Origin: an uncultured Oscillospiraceae bacterium
GTDB taxonomy: Bacteria > Bacillota > Clostridia > Oscillospirales > Acutalibacteraceae
Length of the DNA: 64,000 nt
NCBI GenBank assembly: GCA_902490735.1
Contig: CABUFC010000001.1
Span: 336,542 to 400,541, forward strand
Direction of reading: 5' to 3'
Positions within the stretch are counted from its first letter, which is position 1, and each line of letters opens with the position of its first letter. The translations under genes were made by a program, and so were the position numbers. Shown piece after piece: positions 1 to 8,639 of this stretch. Under the pieces are notes generated by a model, which was given only the letters and a program-made list of their open reading frames with translations, ran no database searches and was not told the origin of the DNA.

Positions 1-546
1 CACTTCACTCGCGGACGCCCACGGCAACACTGCAGAAACATCTGAAGATATTTTTAAGTGAATTTTATGAAGCGTCTGATTATAGCCGGCTTCAGAAAAT
101 TCACTGTAAAAATCAATCAAAAACACACATGACATATTAAATTTATAAGTTACATGCGGACCTATTCCGATAGTATACTCACTGCCAAATAAAGTACCTA
201 ACGGCACAGAAAACTCAACTTCGCCGTTATCTTTTACGTATGATGAAATTATACTATTCATTTCGGCTTTTATTTTGCTTAGTTTAACAGTATCACACGT
301 AACAGATGAAGCAGTTCCGTCCGGCTTATAGGTTATTTTTGCAAATTCTTCGTAATTGAGTTCATTAGTATTTGCAATCTTATCAAAAGCGAGATTGGAA
401 ATATAAATAAATTCGTTGGAAGCTGCAATTTTCATGTTTTCTATTAAGTACGGCCTTAGATGATTAGCCGCAACTATAAAAATCACAGAAATGCCGCATA
501 TTACTAACAATACTGCAATATGTACTCTAAATTTATTCTTTTTCAT
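1..546 (-). CDS. yunB: Sporulation protein YunB (3' end outside window)
   Basis: I read this gene directly from the minus strand. It starts at ATG 546 behind AAGGTG and stays open for 182 codons to the window edge, so the C-terminus is missing. A short Lys-rich N-terminus precedes one membrane helix (about residues 9-26), then an extracytoplasmic domain. Typical YunB features are the region with PLGTLFGSEYTIGIGP, followed by a YNQTLHKIHLKIS-like stretch (family: AGxNQTxHxI). YunB is a mother-cell sporulation protein of Bacilli and Clostridia with poorly understood biochemical function. The family call rests on these motifs. A hairpin-poor gap of 55 bases separates it from the kinase-like gene upstream. 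Confidence 0.8.
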   Translation of the reverse strand, partial: MKKNKFRVHIAVLLVICGISVIFIVAANHLRPYLIENMKIAASNEFIYISNLAFDKIANTNELNYEEFAKITYKPDGTASSVTCDTVKLSKIKAEMNSIISSYVKDNGEVEFSVPLGTLFGSEYTIGIGPHVTYKFNMSCVFLIDFYSEFSEAGYNQTLHKIHLKISSDVSAVLPWASASEV

Positions 547-601
547 AAATACACCTTATTTCTTTATATCTTACTCTAAATAAAGAAAAAAGGTGCAAAT
601 A

Positions 602-1210
602 TTACTTTTCTAATGCACTAATAATAACATCAGCAGTCTTTTCAATGCCTATTTTACTGTTAATGCAAATATCGTAATTAATGGCTTCGCCCCATTTTTT
701 GTCAGAATAAAAATTATGATAATTCGCACGGCTTTTATCGGTTTTTTTAATAAGGCTTTCAGCTTCTGAACGGCTTATATTTTGAATAGAAGCAATGCGC
801 CCAATTCTATTATTTAAGTCATTAAATATAAAGACTTTAAATACATCCGGGTCATCTGACAATATTTCATCAGCGCATCTTCCGACAAGTACGCACGAGC
901 CGTTTTTAGCTATATTTTTTATAGTATCACTTAATACCATAAAAATCTTGTCAGTAAGCGGAAGTACATAATTTGCTGAAGTGGATCCGCCTAAAGAAAA
1001 AGCGCCAAGCGACAACGAATACAAAAAGCTATTAGTCGAACGCTCGTCATATTCGTCTAAAAGGTCTTTGCTGTAGCCGCTTTCTTTAACCATTTCGTTT
1101 ATTATTTCTTTGTCATAAAAAGGAATATTCAGCTTAGCCGATATCAATTTTCCTATTTCATGACCGCCGCTTCCAAACTGCCTGCCTATACAAATAATTG
1201 TTCTTTTCAT
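602..1210 (-). CDS. Cytidylate kinase-like family protein
   Basis: 202 residues. The N-terminus MKRTIICIGRQFGSGG holds a P-loop variant (GRQFGSGGHEIG, about residues 9-20) typical of the Cytidylate_kin2 family, which is common in gut Firmicutes and distinct from canonical Cmk. A later segment has SCVLVGRCADEIL and a C-terminal lid-like DKSRANYHNFY. The family is predicted to phosphorylate a nucleotide-like substrate, but its true substrate is not established. AAAGGA precedes ATG 1210. Its own promoter (1242-1270) is back to back with the DeoR-type promoter. Cytosolic; no membrane segment seen. Confidence 0.8.
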   Translation of the reverse strand: MKRTIICIGRQFGSGGHEIGKLISAKLNIPFYDKEIINEMVKESGYSKDLLDEYDERSTNSFLYSLSLGAFSLGGSTSANYVLPLTDKIFMVLSDTIKNIAKNGSCVLVGRCADEILSDDPDVFKVFIFNDLNNRIGRIASIQNISRSEAESLIKKTDKSRANYHNFYSDKKWGEAINYDICINSKIGIEKTADVIISALEK

Positions 1211-1241
1211 AATCGTTTTTTCCTTTAACTTTTATATAGAT

Positions 1242-1270
1242 ATTGTACCACAATTCATTAATAAATTCAA
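1242..1270 (-). promoter_or_regulatory. Sigma-A promoter of the cytidylate-kinase-like gene
   Basis: Minus-strand TTGAAT (1265-1270), 17-base spacer, TACAAT (1242-1247), about 30 bases before the ATG at 1210. It is divergent from the promoter at 1328-1356, with the 20-base tandem repeat between the two. Confidence 0.6.
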
Positions 1271-1281
1271 CGAAAAATAAC

Positions 1282-1320
1282 AAGTGTGAATTTTTGTTAA
1301 AAAGTGTGAATTTTTGTTAA
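1282..1320 (+). repeat. Two tandem 19-base repeats, likely regulator operator
   Basis: The 19-mer aagtgtgaatttttgttaa occurs at 1282-1300 and exactly again at 1302-1320, a period of 20 bases or about two helical turns. It lies immediately upstream of the -35 box of the deoR-type gene (1328) and between two divergent promoters. Tandem direct repeats in front of an autoregulated DeoR-family gene are a common operator layout. Inference: binding site of the DeoR-type regulator at 1380-2144. Confidence 0.6.
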
Positions 1321-1327
1321 TTTATAA

Positions 1328-1356
1328 TTGACACTACATTAATAAAATGATATAAT
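1328..1356 (+). promoter_or_regulatory. Consensus sigma-A promoter of the DeoR/dehydrogenase operon
   Basis: TTGACA (1328-1333), 17-base spacer, TATAAT (1351-1356): a perfect consensus match. The predicted start near 1363 gives a leader of fewer than 20 bases before the GGAGGTG ribosome site at 1367-1373. A promoter this strong needs repression, consistent with the tandem repeats just upstream. Confidence 0.8.
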
Positions 1357-1379
1357 TAACAAAATTGGAGGTGACTTGT

Positions 1380-2144
1380 TTGACCTTTAACCGACTTGAA
1401 AAAATTAAAAACGAATTGATTGACAAAAAGTATTTATCTTTTAGTGATTTAGGAGAGCTTTTCCCGGATGTTTCGGGAATGACATTACGTCGAGATATTG
1501 ACAAATTAGAAAAAGCCGGCTTTGTTACAAAAATACGCGGCGGTGCTCGAATTAATGAAAACAATCTTTATACTAACGAAGATATTTATTCACTGAGAGC
1601 AGCAAGAAATTTAAGCTCGAAAAAATATGTTGCTAATAAGGCGCTAAAGTTTATTGAGACAGGCCGAAGCGTATATCTCGACTCCGGTACTACTGTTATG
1701 GAGCTTGCACGCATTTTGCCCGATATGCACCTATCTATTATAACAAGCGGTCCAAACATTGCGCTTGAAATTGCAAAACGGAATAACCCAAGTGTAAATA
1801 TTATCGGTGGTACTTTAAACTCAAACAACTGCTCGGTAGCCGGTAGCATTGCTTTATCAAACATTAAACATTATAATTTTGATATTGCTTTTATGGCACC
1901 ATCCGGTTATTCGGACAATTTTGGGTTTACGATTGGCAATTCCGATGAAGGCGAAGTAAAAAAATCGATTATTAAAAAGTCAAATAAAGTTATAATGCTT
2001 ATGACTAAGGACAAACTCGGCAAAATCCTGCCAATTACTTTTGCCGGTCTTAAAGATATTGATGTGATTATAACTGATGCCGAGCTTTCAAATGATTTTA
2101 TTTTAAATGCAGAAAAATTCAATGTTGAAATATTAAATATTTAG
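1380..2144 (+). CDS. DeoR/GlpR-family transcriptional regulator
   Basis: I place the start at TTG 1380, because GGAGGTG at 1367-1373 is 6 bases upstream; the TTG at 1365 would precede that site. This gives 254 residues. The N-terminus carries a DeoR-type winged helix (DLGELFPDVSGMTLRRDIDKL, then a GGAR turn). The remainder is the DeoR C-terminal sensor domain with a sugar-isomerase-like fold (YLDSGTTVMELA, then IITSGPNIALE and IIGGTLN). The family usually senses a phosphorylated sugar and represses its own operon. It heads the operon that continues 12 bases downstream with the sugar-phosphate dehydrogenase gene, so a sugar-phosphate inducer is likely but not shown. Confidence 0.88.
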   Translation: MTFNRLEKIKNELIDKKYLSFSDLGELFPDVSGMTLRRDIDKLEKAGFVTKIRGGARINENNLYTNEDIYSLRAARNLSSKKYVANKALKFIETGRSVYLDSGTTVMELARILPDMHLSIITSGPNIALEIAKRNNPSVNIIGGTLNSNNCSVAGSIALSNIKHYNFDIAFMAPSGYSDNFGFTIGNSDEGEVKKSIIKKSNKVIMLMTKDKLGKILPITFAGLKDIDVIITDAELSNDFILNAEKFNVEILNI

Positions 2145-2156
2145 AGGAGAGATTTT

Positions 2157-3431
2157 ATGAAAACAACCGCTCTTAGAATGTATGGAGCAAATGATTTAAG
2201 GCTTGAAAGTTTCGATTTGCCTGAAATCAAGGACGATGAAATTCTTGCCAAAGTCATATCTGATAGTATTTGCATGTCATCCTACAAAGCAACAATTCAA
2301 GGCGCTAAGCACAAAAGAGTTCCCGACGATGTTGCTGAAAATCCGATTATTATCGGTCATGAGTTTTGCGGTGAAATTGTAAAACTCGGCAAAAAACTTG
2401 AGGGTAAATATAAAATCGGCGGAAAATTTGTAGTGCAGCCTTCGATGAACTATAAAGGCTCGCTTGCCGCTCCCGGTTACTCATTCCCCTATTACGGCGG
2501 AGATGCTACATATATAATTATACCCGGTTTTGTTATAGAAAACGGTTTCTTTTTACCATATGACGGAGACAGTTTTTTCTACGGTTCCCTTGCAGAACCT
2601 ATGTCTTGTATAGTTGGCGGATATCATGCTAACTATCACCACAAAGTCCAGGGTGAATACGATCATGAGATGGGAATTACCGAAGGTGGCGCAATGGCCA
2701 TTTTAGCAGGTGTAGGTCCAATGGGACTAGGCGCTATCGATTACGCTATTCACTGCGACAGAAAGCCTGGAAAAATAATCGTTACCGATATTAATCAAGA
2801 AAGAATTAACCGGGCAAAAGAAATTCTTCCTGAAAGTGAAGGCAAAAAATACGGAGTAGATCTTAAATACATTAATACTGCCGATATTGATGATCCGGTA
2901 GCTTATTTAAAAGAATTATCCGGGCAAGACGGCTATAATGATGTATTTGTTTATGCTCCTGTAAAATCGGTTGTTGAAATGGGCGATGCGCTGCTTGCAA
3001 AAGACGGTTGCTTAAACTTCTTTGCAGGTCCTACAGACAGCTCATTTTCAGCCAACTTTAATTTTTACAATGTCCATTATAACTTTACTCATATTGTTGG
3101 AACTACCGGCGGCAATACAAATGATATGAAAGAAGCTTTAAGGCTTATGGAAACAGGCGCTATAAATCCTGCTGCAATGATTACACACATCGGCGGACTT
3201 GACTGTGCAGGTGAAACTACCAAAAACCTTCATCATATTCCCGGTGGCAAAAAATTAATTTATACACATATCTCTCTCCCGCTTACTGCAATAGCCGATT
3301 TTAAAGAACTTGGAAAAACCGATCCTTTGTTTGCAGAGTTTGACAAGATATGTGCAAAACATAAAGGTTTATGGTCCGGCGAAGCAGAAAAATATTTGTT
3401 AAAAAATGCAAAAGCATTAGATATAAAATAA
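2157..3431 (+). CDS. Zinc-dependent MDR dehydrogenase, L-sorbose-1-phosphate reductase-like
   Basis: 424 residues, medium-chain alcohol dehydrogenase. The GHE zinc signature is at residues 67-69 (IIIGHEFCGE), the catalytic zinc cysteine is probably C39 (DSICMSSYK), and SLAEPMSC supplies the usual Glu. The nucleotide-binding Rossmann motif reads AGVGPMGLGAIDYA. The long insertions (PSMNYKGSLAAPGYSFPYYGG region) and the DHKRVPDD-like stretch match the SorE/YggP group, which reduces L-sorbose-1-phosphate to glucitol-6-phosphate. The exact substrate here is unknown. Start: ATG after AGAGGAGAG. It is the first enzyme gene of the operon, 15 bases before the E2 gene. Confidence 0.75.
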   Translation: MKTTALRMYGANDLRLESFDLPEIKDDEILAKVISDSICMSSYKATIQGAKHKRVPDDVAENPIIIGHEFCGEIVKLGKKLEGKYKIGGKFVVQPSMNYKGSLAAPGYSFPYYGGDATYIIIPGFVIENGFFLPYDGDSFFYGSLAEPMSCIVGGYHANYHHKVQGEYDHEMGITEGGAMAILAGVGPMGLGAIDYAIHCDRKPGKIIVTDINQERINRAKEILPESEGKKYGVDLKYINTADIDDPVAYLKELSGQDGYNDVFVYAPVKSVVEMGDALLAKDGCLNFFAGPTDSSFSANFNFYNVHYNFTHIVGTTGGNTNDMKEALRLMETGAINPAAMITHIGGLDCAGETTKNLHHIPGGKKLIYTHISLPLTAIADFKELGKTDPLFAEFDKICAKHKGLWSGEAEKYLLKNAKALDIK

Positions 3432-3446
3432 AGAAAGGAAAACAAT

Positions 3447-4766
3447 ATGGCAAGTTTAGTATTAATGCCTAAAGTCGGTATTACAGTTGAAAGTTGTATT
3501 ATAACTAAATGGCACAAACAAAAAGGCGATGCAGTAAAACCCGGCGATATGCTGTTTTCGTACGAGACAGATAAAGCTTCGGTTGACGAAGAAGCCAAAG
3601 AAGAAGGAATATTATTAGATATTTTCCGCGGCGAGGGTGACGATGTCCCCTGCCTTACAGGTGTTGCGGTCATCGGAAAAGAAGGAGAAGACTATAGCGA
3701 TCTTATTCCTAAAGACAATTCTGCTCAAAGCGAGCAAACTGCGGAAGTTAAAGATGAAATAGCCGATAAACCTAAAGAGGTTGAAGTGCAAGTTGTTGCT
3801 ACAAGCAATGCTTCGGAAAACTACAAAGCCTCTCCACGAGCAAAGAGCTACGCTAAAAAACATAACATAGATTTAACAAATGTTGTCCCTTCGGGCCCTT
3901 ATGGCAGAATTGTAGAAAAAGATGTGATTAATGCCGAAAAATCCGGTGCCGCTATGACTGGTGCTGCCATTTCAATCGGCACATCTAAAGGTATAGAAGG
4001 CACAGGCATCGGCGGTCGCATTACGACAGCCGACTTAAATACAACTTCTATTGAAAATATTGAGCAAGAGAATGAAGTAGAAATCGTAAAGCTCAGCAAT
4101 ATTCGCAAAGTTATTGCAAAGTCTATGATGAATTCGTTGACAAATTCCGCCCAGCTTACAAACAACACAAGCTTTGATGCAAGCGCAATTTTGGCTTACA
4201 GAAAGCTTTTAAAAGAAACCGACGAATCTTTAGGTTTAAGCAAAATTACCATTAATGATATTATTTTATTTGCAGTATCGCGCGCACTTAAAAACCACAA
4301 GGACTTAAATGCACATTTAATCGGCGATGAAATGCATTACTTTAAGGGCGTTCATTTAGGCATTGCCGTTGACACCCCGCGCGGTTTACTGGTTCCTACT
4401 CTATTTAATGCAGACAAAATGTCGCTTGCAGAAATATCTGCCGATACTAAAAAGCTGATCAGTCAAACTAAAGACGGCACAATTAAGCCTGATCTTCTAC
4501 AGGGTGCTACATTTACAATTTCAAACCTCGGCACACTGGGTGTTGAAAGCTTTACCCCGGTAATTAATCCGCCGCAAACAGGTATTTTAGGCGTTACAAC
4601 AATTCAAGATAAAATTAAAGTTGTTGATGGCGAGATTAAGCCCTATAAGAGCATTACACTGTCTCTTACATACGATCACCGCGCTGTAGACGGTGCTCCC
4701 GCGGCTCGTTTTTCATTAGAAGTAAAGCAAATACTCGAAAACTTTACTGCATATCTTGCAAAATAG
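3447..4766 (+). CDS. 2-oxoacid/acetoin dehydrogenase E2, lipoyl acyltransferase
   Basis: 439 residues. An N-terminal lipoyl domain has the target lysine K43 (YETDKAS). A peripheral-subunit-binding domain (SPRAKSYAKKHNID...GRIVEKDV) follows at about 128-165. A second GIGGRITTADL fragment near 190 looks like the end of a repeated binding domain. The C-terminal catalytic acyltransferase domain has the intact YDHRAVDGAPAARF motif (His and Asp present). It moves the acyl group from E1 to CoA. The gene sits between the sugar-phosphate dehydrogenase and E3 genes, 9 bases from E3. Sequence alone does not decide between pyruvate, acetoin or another substrate. Confidence 0.88.
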   Translation: MASLVLMPKVGITVESCIITKWHKQKGDAVKPGDMLFSYETDKASVDEEAKEEGILLDIFRGEGDDVPCLTGVAVIGKEGEDYSDLIPKDNSAQSEQTAEVKDEIADKPKEVEVQVVATSNASENYKASPRAKSYAKKHNIDLTNVVPSGPYGRIVEKDVINAEKSGAAMTGAAISIGTSKGIEGTGIGGRITTADLNTTSIENIEQENEVEIVKLSNIRKVIAKSMMNSLTNSAQLTNNTSFDASAILAYRKLLKETDESLGLSKITINDIILFAVSRALKNHKDLNAHLIGDEMHYFKGVHLGIAVDTPRGLLVPTLFNADKMSLAEISADTKKLISQTKDGTIKPDLLQGATFTISNLGTLGVESFTPVINPPQTGILGVTTIQDKIKVVDGEIKPYKSITLSLTYDHRAVDGAPAARFSLEVKQILENFTAYLAK

Positions 4767-4775
4767 AGGTACGTT

Positions 4776-6146
4776 ATGGAAAAGATTTATGATTTAATAG
4801 TTCTTGGCGGAGGCCCTGCCGGTTATCTTGCCGGCGAGCGCGCAGGTCATGCAGGCCTTAAAGTTTTAGTTATAGAAAAAAGAGCTTTGGGCGGTGTTTG
4901 TCTTAATGAAGGATGTGTACCTTCGAAAACATTTTTAAACAGCGCTAAAATATATAACTATGCAAATGGTCACGGCGAAGCTTACGGCGTAACCACAACC
5001 GGTGCTAAAATCGATCAAAAAAAGGTTGTTACACGTAAAAACAAGGTTGTAAATACACTTGTTTCCGGAATTGGTATGCAGCTTAAGAAAAACCATGTTG
5101 AAGTTGTAATGGGCTTTGGAGAAATTATAAACAAAGACGAAAACGGCTTTAATGTGAAAGTTGATGATACTGTATATACCGGCAGAAAACTTCTGATAGC
5201 TACCGGAAGTGAAGCGGTTCTGCCCCCTATTCCCGGTCTTCACGAGGCTTATGAATCCGGCTTTGGTCTTACTAACCGTGAAGTTCTTGATTTAACCGAA
5301 ATACCGGAAAATTTCGTCGTTATAGGCGGCGGTGTAATCGGACTTGAAATGGCGTCTTACTTTAATTCGGTTGGCAGTAAGGTTACCGTAATTGAAATGT
5401 TAGATCATATTGCCGGCAATACCGACCGCGAAATAAGCAATATTCTACAAAAAGATTATGAGAAAAACGGCGTTACATTTAAGCTTTCCTGCAAGGTTAC
5501 AAAAATAGGCACGGATTCTGTTGAATTTGAAGAAGCCGGCGAGTTAAAAATGATAAAAGCAGATAAAGTGCTGTTTTCAATCGGCAGAAGACCTGTTACA
5601 AAAGGTTTTGGACTTGAAAATTTAAATCCGGAAATGGATAGAGCGGCTATTAAAACCGACCGTTTCGGCAGAACAAACATATCAGGGCTATATGCCGCCG
5701 GCGATGTTAACGGCATATTAATGCTTGCACATACAGCCTACAGAGAAAGCGAAGTTGCAATAAATAATATCATAGGCAAAAAAGATATTATGCGTTATAA
5801 CGCCATTCCCTCAGTAATTTATACAAATCCTGAAGTAGCTTCCGTTGGCCTTACCGAAGAAGACGCAAAAAAAGCAGGTTATGACATTAAAGTTAATACC
5901 GTATCGATGATGTTTTCCGGCAGATATGTTGCAGAAAACGAAGGCGGAGACGGTATTTGTAAAATAATTATCGATAAATCAACCGATAGATTATTGGGCG
6001 TACATATGATTGGCAACTATTCCTCTGAAATCATTTACGGCGCCGCACTTATGATCGAAACCGAAATGAAGGTTGACGACATAAAAGAACTTGTTTTTCC
6101 ACATCCGTCAGTTAGTGAAATAATACGCGAAGCGTTATTTATGTAA
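4776..6146 (+). CDS. lpdA: Dihydrolipoyl dehydrogenase (E3)
   Basis: 456 residues, FAD-dependent flavoprotein that reoxidises the dihydrolipoyl arm of E2 with NAD+. The FAD-binding motif is LGGGPAGYLAGERA at residues 10-23. The redox disulfide is in GGVCLNEGCVPSK. A second Rossmann motif is VIGGGVIGLEMASYF, followed by GRRP and ATGS segments. The C-terminal dimer-interface catalytic His lies in FPHPSVSEIIREAL. Length is normal for the family. No lipoyl domain is fused to its N-terminus. It lies between the E2 and E1 genes, with AAAGGAG preceding the next gene. Confidence 0.93.
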   Translation: MEKIYDLIVLGGGPAGYLAGERAGHAGLKVLVIEKRALGGVCLNEGCVPSKTFLNSAKIYNYANGHGEAYGVTTTGAKIDQKKVVTRKNKVVNTLVSGIGMQLKKNHVEVVMGFGEIINKDENGFNVKVDDTVYTGRKLLIATGSEAVLPPIPGLHEAYESGFGLTNREVLDLTEIPENFVVIGGGVIGLEMASYFNSVGSKVTVIEMLDHIAGNTDREISNILQKDYEKNGVTFKLSCKVTKIGTDSVEFEEAGELKMIKADKVLFSIGRRPVTKGFGLENLNPEMDRAAIKTDRFGRTNISGLYAAGDVNGILMLAHTAYRESEVAINNIIGKKDIMRYNAIPSVIYTNPEVASVGLTEEDAKKAGYDIKVNTVSMMFSGRYVAENEGGDGICKIIIDKSTDRLLGVHMIGNYSSEIIYGAALMIETEMKVDDIKELVFPHPSVSEIIREALFM

Positions 6147-6164
6147 TAAAAAGGAGTAATAAAA

Positions 6165-8639
6165 ATGCCAAAATCACAATTTGTCGACCCTAAAGAGATC
6201 CGGAAATCCGGAACAATTAAATTTGAAAACATTCCTTCTAACCAGTACAAGAAAACGATGGAGGACGAACTTAAAGAAGGCAATTTTTCTAAAGCAGATT
6301 TAAAAGGCATATATGAAGATATGCTTGCGATACGCGAATTTGAATCTATGCTTTTAACAATTAAAGTAGAAGCAAACTACAACGGCAAGTCCTTTACATA
6401 TCCTGGTCCTTCTCACCTTGCTATCGGTGAAGAAGCAACTGCGGTAGGTCAGGCTTATACATTAGACGATAACGATTTTATTTTCGGTACTCACCGTTCT
6501 CACCATGAAGTTATCGCTAAAGGACTTTCCTGCATTAGAAAATTGAGTGACAAAAGACTTAAAGAAATAATGGAAACCGTACAAGGCGGAAGACTATACG
6601 AGCTAATTAAATCTAAATCTACTGCTAAAAACACAAAAGATTTAGCGCGCGACTTCTTTATTTACGGACTAATGGCTGAGCTTTTTGCAAAAGATAACGG
6701 CTTTTCTCGCGGTCTTGGCGGATCTATGCACGCGTTCTTCTTGCCTTTCGGTATTTTCCCGAACAACGCGATAGTTGGCGGTTCTGCTCCCGTAGGTACC
6801 GGTGTTGCGCTTTATAAAAAATGCAACAAGAAAAAAGGCATTGTTGTAGCAAACGCAGGTGACGGCGCTGCTGCACGTGGCCCTGTTTATGAATCAATGA
6901 ACTTTGCAAACATGGATCAATTCCGTGAATTATGGCCCGACGATTACAAAGGCGGACTTCCAATTATATTCAACTTTAACAATAACAGCTATGGCATGGG
7001 CGGCCAAACCAAAGGCGAAACCATGGCTTACGGCGAACTTGCCCGCCTGGGTGCTATGGCCAAAAACCAAATGCACGCAGAAAGAGTTGACGGCTGGAAT
7101 CCTCTTGCAGTAATTGATTGTTACAGAAGAAAAAGACCGATACTTGAAAACGGCGACGGTCCTGTGCTTCTCGACGTTGTAACATATCGTTTAAGCGGGC
7201 ATTCCACAAGTGACGTAAGTTCGTATCGTACAAAAGAAGAGCTTGACGAGTGGTATAAATACGATCCGATCGTTGCATATCCTAATGAACTTATCAAATA
7301 TAAAGTTGCAACAAAAGCCGAAGTTGAAAACATGAAAAAAGTGGCTGCTGCAAGAAACAGAGCAATGTTTGAACTTGCAAGCGACCTTGAAATATCTCCT
7401 TATGTCGACTTTAAAAAGAATCCCCACTTTATTGAAGACCTGATGTTTTCTAACCAGAGAGTTGAAAAGATGGATGACAGACCCTGTGAAACCCTCACGG
7501 CTTTAAAGGATAATCCACAGATTCAAAAAATCGCTTTAAAAGCGCGCTACGCATTTGATGAAAACGGAAAACCATATTCAAAAGCAAAAGTTTACAATAT
7601 TCGCGACGGTATTTTCGAATCTATCATTAATAAATTTTACACAGATCCTACACTTATTTCCTACGGTGAAGATTTACGTGACTGGAACGGCGCTATGGCG
7701 GTTTATCGCGGCCTTACAGAGGCATTACCTTACAACAGGTTATTCAACTCCCCTATTTCAGAATCTGCAATTGTAGGCACCGCTGTTGGATACGGTATGG
7801 CAGGCGGTCGTGTTATAGTTGAGCTTATGTATGCCGACTTTATCGGCTGCGCCGGTGATGAAATATTTAACCAGCTCGCAAAATGGCAAGCTATGAGTGC
7901 CGGCGGATTAAAGATGCCTGTTGTTCTTCGTGTATCAGTCGGTTCAAAATACGGTGCACAGCATTCGCAAGACTGGACATCTTTATGCGCACACATCCCC
8001 GGACTTAAAGTTGTTTTCCCGTCTACTCCTTACGATGCAAAAGGTTTAATGAATGCTGCATTAATGGGCACAGATCCTGTTGTATACTTTGAAAGCCAGA
8101 GAATTTACGACATGGGCGAAAGATTCCATAAAGGCGGCGTGCCTGAAGGATACTATGAAGTAGAAATCGGCGAACCCGATATTAAACGCGAAGGTAAAGA
8201 CATAACAATTCTTACAATTGGTTCTACCCTTTATCGCGCACTTGAAGCGGCTGACATACTTCAAGAAAAATATGGCATTTCTGCCGAAGTAATTGATGCG
8301 CGCAGCGTTGTTCCGTTTAATTACGATAAGGTTATTGAATCCGTTAAGAAAACCGGAAAAATCATCTTAGCGTCTGACGCTGTCGATCGTGGATCCATTT
8401 TACATGACATGGCTTCTAATATTACCGAAATTGCATTTGATTATTTAGATTGCCCGCCTGCTATAGTTGCAAGTGAAAACTGGATTACACCTGCATTCGA
8501 ATATGACGCCGAATTCTTCCCGCAAGTATCCTGGTTCTTAGATACAATCAACGAAAAATTCATTCCTTTAAAAGACTATGTTGCAACTAAAAACTACACA
8601 CCAAACGAGCAGCTTCGTAAGGCACGGCTTGGAGTTTAA
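6165..8639 (+). CDS. Fused E1 alpha-beta subunit of a 2-oxoacid or acetoin-type dehydrogenase
   Basis: 824 residues, a single polypeptide. Residues about 45-420 are an E1-alpha (TPP binding: GDGAAARGP near 232, then NFNNNSYGMGG about 30 residues later; RLSGHSTSD). Residues about 480-815 are an E1-beta (SYGEDLRDWNG, FNSPISESAIVG, YADFIGCAGDEI, VGSKYGAQHSQDW, VIDARSVVPF). Alpha and beta are usually separate genes in PDH, BCKDH and acetoin complexes. The enzyme decarboxylates a 2-oxoacid, or cleaves an alpha-hydroxyketone, and acylates lipoyl-E2. It ends TAA directly against the ATG of the lipoate ligase gene. Substrate unknown; sugar-phosphate neighbours suggest something other than plain pyruvate. 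Confidence 0.85.
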   Translation: MPKSQFVDPKEIRKSGTIKFENIPSNQYKKTMEDELKEGNFSKADLKGIYEDMLAIREFESMLLTIKVEANYNGKSFTYPGPSHLAIGEEATAVGQAYTLDDNDFIFGTHRSHHEVIAKGLSCIRKLSDKRLKEIMETVQGGRLYELIKSKSTAKNTKDLARDFFIYGLMAELFAKDNGFSRGLGGSMHAFFLPFGIFPNNAIVGGSAPVGTGVALYKKCNKKKGIVVANAGDGAAARGPVYESMNFANMDQFRELWPDDYKGGLPIIFNFNNNSYGMGGQTKGETMAYGELARLGAMAKNQMHAERVDGWNPLAVIDCYRRKRPILENGDGPVLLDVVTYRLSGHSTSDVSSYRTKEELDEWYKYDPIVAYPNELIKYKVATKAEVENMKKVAAARNRAMFELASDLEISPYVDFKKNPHFIEDLMFSNQRVEKMDDRPCETLTALKDNPQIQKIALKARYAFDENGKPYSKAKVYNIRDGIFESIINKFYTDPTLISYGEDLRDWNGAMAVYRGLTEALPYNRLFNSPISESAIVGTAVGYGMAGGRVIVELMYADFIGCAGDEIFNQLAKWQAMSAGGLKMPVVLRVSVGSKYGAQHSQDWTSLCAHIPGLKVVFPSTPYDAKGLMNAALMGTDPVVYFESQRIYDMGERFHKGGVPEGYYEVEIGEPDIKREGKDITILTIGSTLYRALEAADILQEKYGISAEVIDARSVVPFNYDKVIESVKKTGKIILASDAVDRGSILHDMASNITEIAFDYLDCPPAIVASENWITPAFEYDAEFFPQVSWFLDTINEKFIPLKDYVATKNYTPNEQLRKARLGV

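Noticed and set aside
1282..1320. Two direct repeats as a CRISPR remnant
   Set aside because: Only two units, spaced by one base, at a promoter; no spacers and no cas gene.
6724..7427. Short open frames inside the fused E1 gene
   Set aside because: They are shadows of a strongly conserved coding frame and match nothing recognisable.
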